Shown in pieces: positions 7,882-15,367 of a stretch of DNA of 64,000 bases; positions within the stretch are counted from its first letter, which is position 1, and each line of letters begins with the position of its first letter. The notes beneath the pieces are model-generated. The model searched no databases, was not told where the DNA came from, and saw only the letters and a program-made list of their open reading frames with translations. Source of the DNA: Actinomadura harenae (GTDB taxonomy: Bacteria > Actinomycetota > Actinomycetes > Streptosporangiales > Streptosporangiaceae); NCBI RefSeq assembly GCF_003696215.1, contig NZ_RFFG01000001.1, positions 124,001 through 188,000 of the forward strand, in the 5' to 3' direction. A program made the translations under genes and the position numbers.

Positions 7882-8731
7882 CAACCAGGCATCCGCACAG
7901 CAGACATCCGCGCATCAGATATCGGCACAGCAGGCGTCCGCACAGCAGGCGTCCGCGCAGCGCAGGTCGGCGCCGACGGTGATCGTGGACGACGTCCACG
8001 TCGTCTACCGGGTCCACGGATCGGGCACGGGACGCGGGAGCGCCACGTCCGCCCTCGGACGCCTCGCCACCCGCCGCACCCTGCCCGGGACGCGGGAGGT
8101 GCACGCCGTCAAGGGCGTCAGCCTGGTCGCGCGCCGGGGCGAGGCGGTCGGGCTCGTCGGCACCAACGGGTCGGGCAAGTCCACCCTGCTGCGGACGATC
8201 GCCGGGCTCCTCCCGCCCGAGCGCGGACGGGTCTACACCGACGGCCAGCCGTCGCTGCTCGGCGTCAACGCGGCCCTGATGAACGACCTGTCCGGCGAAC
8301 GCAACGTCGCGCTCGGCTGCCTCGCCATGGGCATGAGCCCGGAACAGGTGCGCGAGCGCTACTCCGGCATCGTCGACTTCTCCGGGATCAACGAGCGCGA
8401 CGAGTTCACGATCCACATGCCGATGCGCACCTACTCGTCCGGGATGGCGGCGCGCCTGCGGTTCTCCATCGCCGCCGCGAAGACGCACGACGTGCTGCTG
8501 ATCGACGAGGCGCTGTCCACGGGCGACAGCGGGTTCCAGCGGCGCAGCAAGGAGCGGATCGAGGAGCTCCGCGAGCAGGCCGGAACGGTCTTCCTGGTCA
8601 GCCACAACAACACGACCATCCGCGAGACCTGCGACCGGACGCTGTGGCTGGAGTCCGGCGTCCTCCGCATGGACGGCCCCACCGACGAGGTCCTCGCGGC
8701 CTACGAGGACTTCGCCAAGGGCCGCAAGTAG
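7874..8731 (+). CDS. ABC exporter ATP-binding protein (TagH/Wzt-like)
   Basis: 285 residues from a GTG at 7874 inside the permease gene. Walker A is GTNGSGKST, the signature is TYSSGMAARL (in place of LSGGQ, as usual in the Wzt/TagH group), Walker B is VLLIDEAL and the switch His is in VSHNN. The first 32 residues are a low-complexity tail of SAQQA pentads encoded by 15-bp repeats (7889-7963), absent from typical family members. There is no C-terminal carbohydrate-binding domain, so it resembles TagH or short Wzt forms. It drives export through the coupled permease. Confidence 0.88.
   Translation: MADNQASAQQTSAHQISAQQASAQQASAQRRSAPTVIVDDVHVVYRVHGSGTGRGSATSALGRLATRRTLPGTREVHAVKGVSLVARRGEAVGLVGTNGSGKSTLLRTIAGLLPPERGRVYTDGQPSLLGVNAALMNDLSGERNVALGCLAMGMSPEQVRERYSGIVDFSGINERDEFTIHMPMRTYSSGMAARLRFSIAAAKTHDVLLIDEALSTGDSGFQRRSKERIEELREQAGTVFLVSHNNTTIRETCDRTLWLESGVLRMDGPTDEVLAAYEDFAKGRK
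7889..7963 (+). repeat. 15-bp repeats coding SAQQA pentads
   Basis: About five imperfect copies of GCGTCCGCACAGCAG at the 5' end of the ATPase gene. They encode a disordered Ser/Ala/Gln tail and could expand or shrink by slippage without breaking the frame. Confidence 0.75.
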
Positions 8732-8738
8732 GCCGGTC

Positions 8739-8772
8739 GGGGCTGGGACGGTTCCGAAACCGTCCCAGCCCC
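8739..8772. terminator. Bidirectional terminator
   Basis: A perfect 15-bp inverted repeat (8739-8753 with 8758-8772, loop CCGA) lies between the convergent ABC ATPase gene and the propeller gene. It can serve both. Confidence 0.8.
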
Positions 8773-8780
8773 TGGCGTCG

Positions 8781-9989
8781 TCAGTTCGAGCGGGCGATGA
8801 ACGGGCGCATGTGCTCGTCGTCGCCGCTGACGCCCACGCTCCACAGGCCGCCGCCCGGGATCGGGGACAGGCCCTCGACGGCCGCCGTTCCAGAGACCGG
8901 AGAGGTGGTCTCCTCCCAGCCCGTCGCGGTCCGCCGCAGGGTGAAGGACGTGTAGTCCGGCATGGACGGCGCGAACGTGTCACCGGCGGCGAGGGCGTGG
9001 CCGCCGCTCACGGCGACGTCGTTCAGCTCACCGCGCCCGTCCGGCACCTTCGCGGTCGTCCATGCGCGCCCGTCCCAGTGCAGGAGCAGCGGACGCCGGA
9101 TCTCCTCCCAGGCGGGGCTGCGTTTGCCCATGCCGGAGACCCAGACGTCGCTTCCGGACGCCATCCGCACGCGCGTGACCCGGTTCGTCCACTCGCCGGT
9201 GTCCGGTGCGGGCACGCGCTTCCAGACCCGTCCGTCCCAGTGCAGGAGGATCACACCCTCGGGCTGGGTGTCGTTCTTCGTGGTGTCCGTGCCCACGGCC
9301 CAGGCATCGTCCGGTCCCCGCGCGTCGATGCCGTCCAGCCCGAAGGAGTCGCCGAGCTTCGGCAGCGGGACGTTCCGCCACCGCCTGCCGTCCCAGTGCT
9401 GGACGAAGCCGCGCTCGACCTGCGTCACCGAGTCGTAGGTACTGCCCGTCATCCAGGCGTCCCGGGCGGTGACGGCCTTGACCGCCTCGTTGCCCGACTG
9501 CTGGGCTCCGGGGATCGGCTCGTACGGGACCCGGGACCAGGCGTGCCCGTCCCAGTGCAGGAGCGCGCAGTCCGCGGAGGCCCACACGTCGCTCGCGCTC
9601 GAGGCGCTGACCTGGTTGACGCGGCCGACCTCGGGCAGGGCGACCTTCTTCCACGCCCTGCCGTCCCAATGCAGCATCAGGCTGCTGAACATCCCCTGAC
9701 TGGCGCACTCGTCGTCGTTGGTCACGCTCGACCGCCGCATCGCGGGCGGTTTCGGAGTCGGGGTGCCCCCGTCGTCCCTGAGGACGAGGCCACCGGCCCA
9801 CGCGTCGTCGCGGCCGGTCGCGCTGACGCTGAGGATGTTGGTGCCGCCTTCGACGGGCACGTCGAACTGCCGCCATGTCGGGCCGGTGGCCGCCGAGGCC
9901 GGTGCCGCAGAGGCCGGTGCCGCAGAGGCCGGTGCCGCCGTCGTCGCCGTCAGCGCGAGGGTGAGCACCGCGATCGTGGATCTACGCAT
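8781..9989 (-). CDS. Secreted beta-propeller-like repeat protein
   Basis: 402 residues from the ATG at 9989, with AAAGG upstream. Residues 1-30 are a signal peptide with an SAAPA repeat. The mature part carries at least five copies of a motif of the type LLHWDGRAWxxVPxP followed by a D-AWAVG-like strand, about 50 residues apart. This is the pattern of bacterial propeller proteins of unknown function. It is the last gene of an operon with an ECF sigma factor and a CU044_5270 protein, starting 11 bases after the latter's stop, so it is probably an extracellular or wall protein made under that sigma factor. The partner bound is unknown. Confidence 0.8.
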   Translation of the reverse strand: MRRSTIAVLTLALTATTAAPASAAPASAAPASAATGPTWRQFDVPVEGGTNILSVSATGRDDAWAGGLVLRDDGGTPTPKPPAMRRSSVTNDDECASQGMFSSLMLHWDGRAWKKVALPEVGRVNQVSASSASDVWASADCALLHWDGHAWSRVPYEPIPGAQQSGNEAVKAVTARDAWMTGSTYDSVTQVERGFVQHWDGRRWRNVPLPKLGDSFGLDGIDARGPDDAWAVGTDTTKNDTQPEGVILLHWDGRVWKRVPAPDTGEWTNRVTRVRMASGSDVWVSGMGKRSPAWEEIRRPLLLHWDGRAWTTAKVPDGRGELNDVAVSGGHALAAGDTFAPSMPDYTSFTLRRTATGWEETTSPVSGTAAVEGLSPIPGGGLWSVGVSGDDEHMRPFIARSN

Positions 9990-10000
9990 GGGGAGACCTT

Positions 10001-11071
10001 TCAGCGGGTGGGGAGGGCGCCGGCGGCGCCGACCCAGCCCTGCTTCTCGAAGGTGAGGCGGTCGGCGCCGGCCTCGTCGAACTCCAGGAGCTGCGCGGTC
10101 GCCGGGGAGACGACGAGGCGGACTCCCCCGGAGGCGAGGGCGACGCCGCGACGGCCCTGGGAGTCGGCGACGCCTCCGGTGGCGCGGAGGGACGGGCAGT
10201 CGGCCAGGATCCGGAACAGGGACGACCTGGTGCCGGGCGAGGTCGGGGCCATGAACAGGTCCCAGGCGGCGACGAAGACGTACTGGCAGTAGTCGGCGGG
10301 CGCCGTGTAGCCGTGCGCGCCGCCCTTGCGGTCCTGCTGCCAGAGTTCGCGCAGGTAGGAGCCCAGGGCGGGCTTGGTGGAGGGCAGGCTCGGGACGGAC
10401 CTCCACGCGATCTCGTGGGAGCCGATGACCGGGTCGGCGATGTGCGAGGGCTTGTCGTAGGTCACGGTGAACGGCTTGGTCGCGGTGGTGCCGCCGTTGA
10501 CGTCCAGGGGCGGGGAACCCGCCGCGCGCCAGGCCGACTCGTCCCTCTTGGTAGGAAAGGTGGCGCGGGCGTCCAGCGGGCCGTGCGAACGCAGGCGCAG
10601 GCCGGTCACGCCGGGAAGGCCGCAGATCCAGTCCTCGTGGCCGGCGGCCGTGCGCGCCCGGAACGGCAGCGGCGTGGCCTTGGGCTTGGCCTTGGCCGGC
10701 AGAGGCCCGCCCAGGTCCTGGGACATGCGGGTGCGCGTGTACCAGCAGGTCCCGTGGGTGGTGGGCTGCTTGGCGGCGGTGTCGGCGCTGGCCAGCAGGA
10801 AGGCGCGGGCGTCGATCGTGGTGTCCGGGGCCGCCTGGTGGTGGCCGCCCGCGCCGCTCGGGAGGGTCGCGGCGACGGCCACGGCCGCGGCGGCCGTCGC
10901 CGCGCCGAGGCCGAGGGCGATCCCGCGGACGGGCCGCCGCCGCGACGGCGCCCTCACCTCCCGGGGCTGGAGGACGGACGGGTCCGGGCGTCGCTCGTAG
11001 GCGGCGTCGGCGAGCTCGTCGACCGCGGGCCTCAGAGCGTCGATCATGGCGGTGACCTGGTCGTTCTTCAT
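10001..11071 (-). CDS. CU044_5270-family membrane protein, sigma-factor partner
   Basis: 356 residues. A cytosolic N-terminal segment of about 45 residues (DQVTAMIDALRPAVDELAD) is followed by one membrane helix (residues about 50-72) and a large extracellular part. The family is regularly encoded directly after an ECF sigma factor in Streptosporangiales. Here its ATG overlaps the sigma stop by four bases (11068-11071). Layout and topology suggest an anti-sigma-like or sensor role, though no classical zinc anti-sigma motif is visible. A GGAGAA site precedes the start. Confidence 0.78.
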   Translation of the reverse strand: MKNDQVTAMIDALRPAVDELADAAYERRPDPSVLQPREVRAPSRRRPVRGIALGLGAATAAAAVAVAATLPSGAGGHHQAAPDTTIDARAFLLASADTAAKQPTTHGTCWYTRTRMSQDLGGPLPAKAKPKATPLPFRARTAAGHEDWICGLPGVTGLRLRSHGPLDARATFPTKRDESAWRAAGSPPLDVNGGTTATKPFTVTYDKPSHIADPVIGSHEIAWRSVPSLPSTKPALGSYLRELWQQDRKGGAHGYTAPADYCQYVFVAAWDLFMAPTSPGTRSSLFRILADCPSLRATGGVADSQGRRGVALASGGVRLVVSPATAQLLEFDEAGADRLTFEKQGWVGAAGALPTR

Positions 11072-11658
11072 GGCTTCTCCGTATTCACCAGAGGGCGGAC
11101 GGTCGGCCCGGCAGGAGCTGCGGCGCTCGGCCTGGCCTCGGACGCGGCGGTCGGCCTGCCCGCGGGCTCGGCGGCCGGCGGGTCGAGGGTTCTGGCCAGG
11201 CGGCGGCGTCCGCGGTGCAGCCGGACCAGGAACGCGGCCCGGGAGCAGCCCGCGACGCGGGCCCCCTCGGCCGGGTCGAGGCCGTGCCACGCGGTCAGCG
11301 TGACGGCCTCGGCCTCCTTGGCCGAGAGCGCGGCCAGCGCGGCGAGCGCCTGGTCACGGGCGATGACGCCGTCGGCGGCGTCCCGGTCGGCGGGGTCGGT
11401 CAGCGCCGCCAGCCGGTCGACGAGACGGCGGCCGCGGTCGGTGGCACCGTGCGACTGGCGGGCGAGGTTCCGCGCCACGCCGAGCAGCCACGGCAGCGCC
11501 CGCTCCGGGATCTCGTCCACCTTGCGCCACGCGACGGCGAACACCTCGCCGGTGACGTCCTCCGCGGCCTGACGCTCGACGCGCAGGACGACATAGCCGA
11601 ACACACTGCGGTAATGCGCTTCGTACAGGCGGGTGAACCTGGCTTCGCGCTCGTTCAC
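11068..11658 (-). CDS. ECF-type RNA polymerase sigma factor
   Basis: 196 residues from a GTG at 11658 preceded by a strong GAGAGGAGG site. Region 2 is at residues about 8-70 (FTRLYEAHYRSVFGYV, then AAEDVTGEVFAVAW and LPWLLGVARNL). Region 4 is at about 105-155 (ALSAKEAEAVTLTAWHGLDPAEGARVAGCS). A Pro/Ala-rich tail follows. It heads an operon with the membrane protein at 10001-11071 and the propeller protein. Function: directs RNA polymerase to a small envelope-related regulon, inferred from its neighbours. Confidence 0.9.
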   Translation of the reverse strand: MNEREARFTRLYEAHYRSVFGYVVLRVERQAAEDVTGEVFAVAWRKVDEIPERALPWLLGVARNLARQSHGATDRGRRLVDRLAALTDPADRDAADGVIARDQALAALAALSAKEAEAVTLTAWHGLDPAEGARVAGCSRAAFLVRLHRGRRRLARTLDPPAAEPAGRPTAASEARPSAAAPAGPTVRPLVNTEKP

Positions 11659-11777
11659 GCCACCTCCTCTCCCCTCGGGGCCCTAACGCCGAGAAGTCGC
11701 AGAGAGCGGCCCAGGATTACGTCAGGTCGCCGAGATCGTCTTGCGTTGGGAGCGGCGGAGGCGATTACCTCAGACGG

Positions 11778-12752
11778 GTGCAGACAGAACAAACGTCCAC
11801 ACCGAAGGACAGCGAGGGGAACAACGCCCCCGACCACCGCGCGCGCCGTGCCGTCACCGTCTTCCCGGTCCTGGTCCTGCTGGCCGGCGGGCTCGGGCTG
11901 CTCATGCCGGACACCCTGCGCGGCGGGAAGGAGGCGGTGCCGTACCTGCTGGGCGTCGTGATGTTCTGCATGGGCCTGACCATGACCGGCGCGGACTTCC
12001 GGGGCGTCGTGCGGCGTCCGTGGGCGGTCGGCCTCGGGCTGGTCGCGCATTACGTGATCATGCCGGGACTCGGGTGGCTGATCGCGAACGCGCTCGGCCT
12101 GTCGCCGCAGCTCGCGGCCGGGCTGATCCTGGTCGGCTGCGCGCCGAGCGGGACGGCGTCCAACGTCGTGGCCTACCTCGCGCGCGGCGACGTGGCGCTC
12201 GCCGTGTCGATCGGCACCGTGTCCACGCTGCTCGCGCCCGTGTTCACGCCCGCGCTGACGCTGCTGCTGGCGGGCGAGTACCTGCCGGTGCACGCCGCGT
12301 CGATGATGACCGACATCCTCAAGACGGTGCTGGTCCCGGTGGTGGCCGGGTTCGTGCTGCGGACGGTCGCGAACCGGCTGGTCACGCGGCTGGCGCCCGT
12401 CCTGCCGTGGGTGTCGGTGGTGGCGATCGGCGTGATCGTGGCGATCGTCGTCGCGGGCAGCGCCAAGGCGATCACCTCGGCGGCGGGCGTGGTGTTCCTC
12501 GCGGTCGTCCTGCACAACGGGTTCGGGCTGCTGCTCGGCTACCTCGCCGGACGCGCCGGACGGCTCGGCGAACGCGGCAGCCGCGCGCTGACGTTCGAGG
12601 TCGGGATGCAGAACTCCGGGCTCGCCGCCGCGCTGGCGACGGCGAACTTCAGCCCGCTCGCGGCGCTCCCGGCGGCGATCTTCTCGGTGTGGCACAACGT
12701 CAGCGGGGCGCTCGTCGCGGCCTGGTTCTCGCGCCGCCCGGCGGACGACTGA
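11778..12752 (+). CDS. Bile acid:sodium symporter family (BASS) transporter
   Basis: 324 residues, ten predicted membrane helices. Family signatures seen are MFCMGLTMTGADF, the crossover region GCAPSGTASNVVAYLARGD and FEVGMQNSGLAAALA. These mark the BASS/PanS-type sodium-coupled transporters of organic anions. The substrate cannot be read from sequence; keto acids, pantoate or sulfated compounds are known for relatives. The GTG at 11778 is the earliest reasonable start. It stands alone, divergent from the sigma operon. Confidence 0.85.
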   Translation: MQTEQTSTPKDSEGNNAPDHRARRAVTVFPVLVLLAGGLGLLMPDTLRGGKEAVPYLLGVVMFCMGLTMTGADFRGVVRRPWAVGLGLVAHYVIMPGLGWLIANALGLSPQLAAGLILVGCAPSGTASNVVAYLARGDVALAVSIGTVSTLLAPVFTPALTLLLAGEYLPVHAASMMTDILKTVLVPVVAGFVLRTVANRLVTRLAPVLPWVSVVAIGVIVAIVVAGSAKAITSAAGVVFLAVVLHNGFGLLLGYLAGRAGRLGERGSRALTFEVGMQNSGLAAALATANFSPLAALPAAIFSVWHNVSGALVAAWFSRRPADD

Positions 12753-12763
12753 CGGCGGCCCCC

Positions 12764-12831
12764 GGCTTTGGTGGCGACTCGGCTTCGGCGGCGACCCGGC
12801 TTCGGTGGCGACTCGCCTTCGGTGCCAGTTC
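12764..12831. repeat. Four 17-bp tandem repeats
   Basis: Consensus GGCTTCGGTGGCGACTC, exactly 17 bp, at 12764, 12781, 12798 and 12815, in the gap after the transporter gene. The last copy is degenerate. No function is evident. Confidence 0.8.
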
Positions 12832-12919
12832 GCGGATTCGGCGGGCACGAAGGGTGCGCGCCACGTCACCATGAGTCCATGGACACGCAGGAAATGGACT
12901 CTCGGCACCGGGACGGCCG

Positions 12920-13924
12920 GTGATGGACGTCGGGGCGTTCCCGCTGATGCGCGGCTTCGACACCATCAACGTCAGCACGGAGCTGGAACCGATGGCGGCG
13001 ATGCGGGACGCGGACCTCGGGGAGCGGATCGGGGCCTTCCCCAAGATGCTGCCCGGCGGGTCGCCGGACTTCGGCAGCGCCGAGCAGCACGGCGAGGGCT
13101 GGCGGGTGCTGTGCAGCGGCGCGAGCGATCCCTGCTCGGCGCGGATCGACCTGGCGGCGACGCTGCGGAAGTCCGCGGGGGCCGTGGAGGGCCCGCCCAC
13201 GCCCGGGGTGCGGCGCGAGCGGGACGTGTCGACCGTCCGGGCGATGCTCGCGGCCGCCGGGCGGCTCGACCCGGAGGAGGGCGAGCCGCTGGCCAAGGAC
13301 GAGTGGGAGATCGGCGAGCGCCGCTACCGGGTGATCCGGATCGAGAAGTTCGTCCTGATCAACTCGGACGGGATGGAGCCGCCGCGGTCCAGCGACGCCG
13401 AGCCGCCGGACGAGCCGTCGCTGCTGCGCGGGCACCCGATCGACCCGTGCGCGCCGGCCGGGTTCTGGGAGGCGCAGCTGCGGTTGAACCTGACCGGGTT
13501 CGGGCCGATCCCCGGGACGATGCCGGAGCAGGTGGAGGCCGAGGCGCGGCACGCGTGCCGGACGCATCCGGGGATCGTGATGCTGCCGCCGACGTTCTCG
13601 ATCGTGGAGGTCACCCCCGAGGGCGGCTGGGAGCCGCTGACCGGCGGGCACGGCCCGGCCGAGGCGAAGGAGCGGCTGAGCGGGCACTTCACGCAGCTGC
13701 TGCCGATGCTCCGCGAGTTCCAGGGCGACCCGGCGTCGCCGGAGGAGCTCGCGGACTGGGCGTCGGCCGCCGCGCGGATCGACGCGGAGCCCGGCCCGGA
13801 GTGGAACGTCACGATCTCCGGCGCGCCGCGCCGGTTCCGGATCGTCCGGATCGGGCGGATGATCCGCGTCGGGCGGGACGGCCCCGAGCCGCCCCGCCCG
13901 TCCGACCAGGAGCGTTACGGCTGA
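12920..13924 (+). CDS. DUF5954-family protein
   Basis: 334 residues from a GTG followed at once by ATG (12920/12923). It is soluble, acidic, with no signal peptide. A motif of the type EWEIGERRYRVIRIEKFVLI plus DGMEPPRSSD occurs twice: about residues 133-165 and again near the C-terminus (RRFRIVRIGRMIRV, DGPEPPRPSD). This internal duplication is typical of the family named DUF5954 in streptomycetes. No catalytic motif is evident and the role is unknown. Confidence 0.75.
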   Translation: MMDVGAFPLMRGFDTINVSTELEPMAAMRDADLGERIGAFPKMLPGGSPDFGSAEQHGEGWRVLCSGASDPCSARIDLAATLRKSAGAVEGPPTPGVRRERDVSTVRAMLAAAGRLDPEEGEPLAKDEWEIGERRYRVIRIEKFVLINSDGMEPPRSSDAEPPDEPSLLRGHPIDPCAPAGFWEAQLRLNLTGFGPIPGTMPEQVEAEARHACRTHPGIVMLPPTFSIVEVTPEGGWEPLTGGHGPAEAKERLSGHFTQLLPMLREFQGDPASPEELADWASAAARIDAEPGPEWNVTISGAPRRFRIVRIGRMIRVGRDGPEPPRPSDQERYG

Positions 13925-14000
13925 CCGCGGGTCCGACCGACCGCGAGTCCGAAGCACCGCGGGTCCGGCTCACCGCGGGTCCGGCTCACCGCGGGTCCGG
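13925..14000. repeat. 16-bp tandem repeats running into a terminator
   Basis: 4.75 copies of CCGCGGGTCCGGCTCA at exactly 16-bp spacing (13925, 13941, 13957, 13973, 13989). The first two copies differ in the last bases. The array begins one base after the stop of the DUF5954 gene, and its last partial copy forms the left arm of the hairpin at 13995-14028. Confidence 0.85.
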
Positions 14001-14028
14001 CCGCCGGGTTCGGGCCCGGCGGCCGGAC
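13995..14028. terminator. Bidirectional terminator
   Basis: 14-bp perfect stem (13995-14008 with 14015-14028, loop TTCGGG) between the convergent DUF5954 and SGNH hydrolase genes. Confidence 0.75.
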
Positions 14029-14032
14029 GGGA

Positions 14033-15163
14033 TCACCAGAGGTCGGCGAGGTCCACGGTCCCGGCGAGCAGCCGGGCGCCCTCGTCGTTGAGGTGGATGC
14101 CGTCGCCCGAGTCCAGGTCGGGGCGGATGTAGCCGGGGGCGTCCGGGTCCTCGACCGCGCGGGCCGAGTCGAAGACGGCGTCGAACACGTCCGACGTGCG
14201 GATCCACTCGTTGACCGCGGCGCGGACCTCCTGCGCCTCGGGTGAGGTGCCGCCCTCGTAGATCGCCCCGGCGAACGGGCCGATCGTCGCGAGGAGGGCG
14301 CGCAGCCCGGCGGCGTGGATGCGGACGGCGAGCTCGGTGTATCCGGCGATCAGCTCCTCGGCCGTGGGCATCGGCTGGCCGTACATGCCGGGCAGGCCGA
14401 GGTCGTTGATGCCGAGGTGGACCAGGACGTGCGTCGCGCCGGGAACGGTCAGGACGTCGCGCTCCAGCCGGGACAGCGCGTGCTCGCCGTGCTCGTCGGT
14501 GAGCAGGCGGTTGCCCGCGATGCCGAGGTTGACGACCCAGCCGCGGTCGAGCCGGTCGTTCAGGGCGTCCACCGAGCGGTGGTTCGCGCTGACCGTCGTG
14601 CCCGTCCCCTCGAACCAGGAGTCGCCGAGCGCGACCGCGACGGGCGTCCCCTCCGGGGCGAGGACGTCCACGCCGGACACGTAGGCGCGGATCTCGAACG
14701 TCTCCGGGGCGTCCAGCTCGACGGCGGCGGTCTGGTTCCCCGGCGCCGCGTACGAGCGCTCCATCGGCATGTGCGAGTAGGTCGCGCGCTCGGTCTCGTC
14801 CGGGAGGTAGAGGCTCAGCGACAGCAGGTTCCCGGCCGCGACGGCCAGCGGGACCTCGTCGCTGACGACCTCGCCGCCGGGCGGGACCGTGATCTCCGCC
14901 GCGCCGTCGAACCGCAGCTCACGGTCGGTCTCCGGGACGATCGCGTCGGTCTTCGCCTGGAGCGCGACCCGTGCCGCGCCGATCCGCAGCGGGTTCCGCC
15001 CGAACCGGTTGGTGAGCCGGACCCGGATCCGCTCGCCGCCCCCGGCCAGCGGCAGCGGCTGCCGGACGGTCTGGTCCGCGAACCCCCGCGACTCGAAGAG
15101 CCTGTGCGTCTCGTACGGACTGATCACGCCAGAGCGGAAGCCCGCCACCCACTGCTGCGACAT
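14033..15163 (-). CDS. SGNH/GDSL-type hydrolase
   Basis: 376 residues from the ATG at 15163, nine bases after AAGGAGA. The N-terminal half is a beta-rich domain (ADQTVRQPLPLAGGGERIRVRL...) seen in two-domain actinomycete SGNH hydrolases. The C-terminal half has the SGNH blocks: nucleophile Ser in VALGDSW, Gly in NLGIAGNRLL, Asn in HLGINDLG and the Asp/His pair in DSGDGIHLND. It has no signal peptide. The expected activity is ester hydrolysis (lipase or acetylxylan-esterase-like); the substrate is unknown. Confidence 0.9.
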   Translation of the reverse strand: MSQQWVAGFRSGVISPYETHRLFESRGFADQTVRQPLPLAGGGERIRVRLTNRFGRNPLRIGAARVALQAKTDAIVPETDRELRFDGAAEITVPPGGEVVSDEVPLAVAAGNLLSLSLYLPDETERATYSHMPMERSYAAPGNQTAAVELDAPETFEIRAYVSGVDVLAPEGTPVAVALGDSWFEGTGTTVSANHRSVDALNDRLDRGWVVNLGIAGNRLLTDEHGEHALSRLERDVLTVPGATHVLVHLGINDLGLPGMYGQPMPTAEELIAGYTELAVRIHAAGLRALLATIGPFAGAIYEGGTSPEAQEVRAAVNEWIRTSDVFDAVFDSARAVEDPDAPGYIRPDLDSGDGIHLNDEGARLLAGTVDLADLW

Positions 15164-15277
15164 CTGCGCCTCGTCTCCTTCGTCCCGCAATTCGATCTTG
15201 GGAACCCGGAACGACCGGCGATGATTCCCGGTCGGCCGGGGCCGATTCCGAATTCCCCCCGAAAGTGAGGACGTTCC

Positions 15278-15367
15278 ATGACGTCCCGCGTAATCGCCGC
15301 GCCGCACCGCCCCACGGCAGGCTCACGGTCATCAGCGAAACCGCGAACACGCAGGAGCGCGACATGA
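15278..15367 (+). CDS. Possible 29-residue leader peptide before the DHA2 transporter
   Basis: The ATG at 15278 follows GTGAGGAC at a good distance. The 29-codon frame ends in a basic tail (KPRTRRSAT) and its TGA overlaps the ATG of the transporter gene (15364-15367). An overlapping upstream frame of this kind is typical of translational coupling or attenuation. There is no homology to support it, so it is only a candidate. Confidence 0.35.
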   Translation: MTSRVIAAPHRPTAGSRSSAKPRTRRSAT

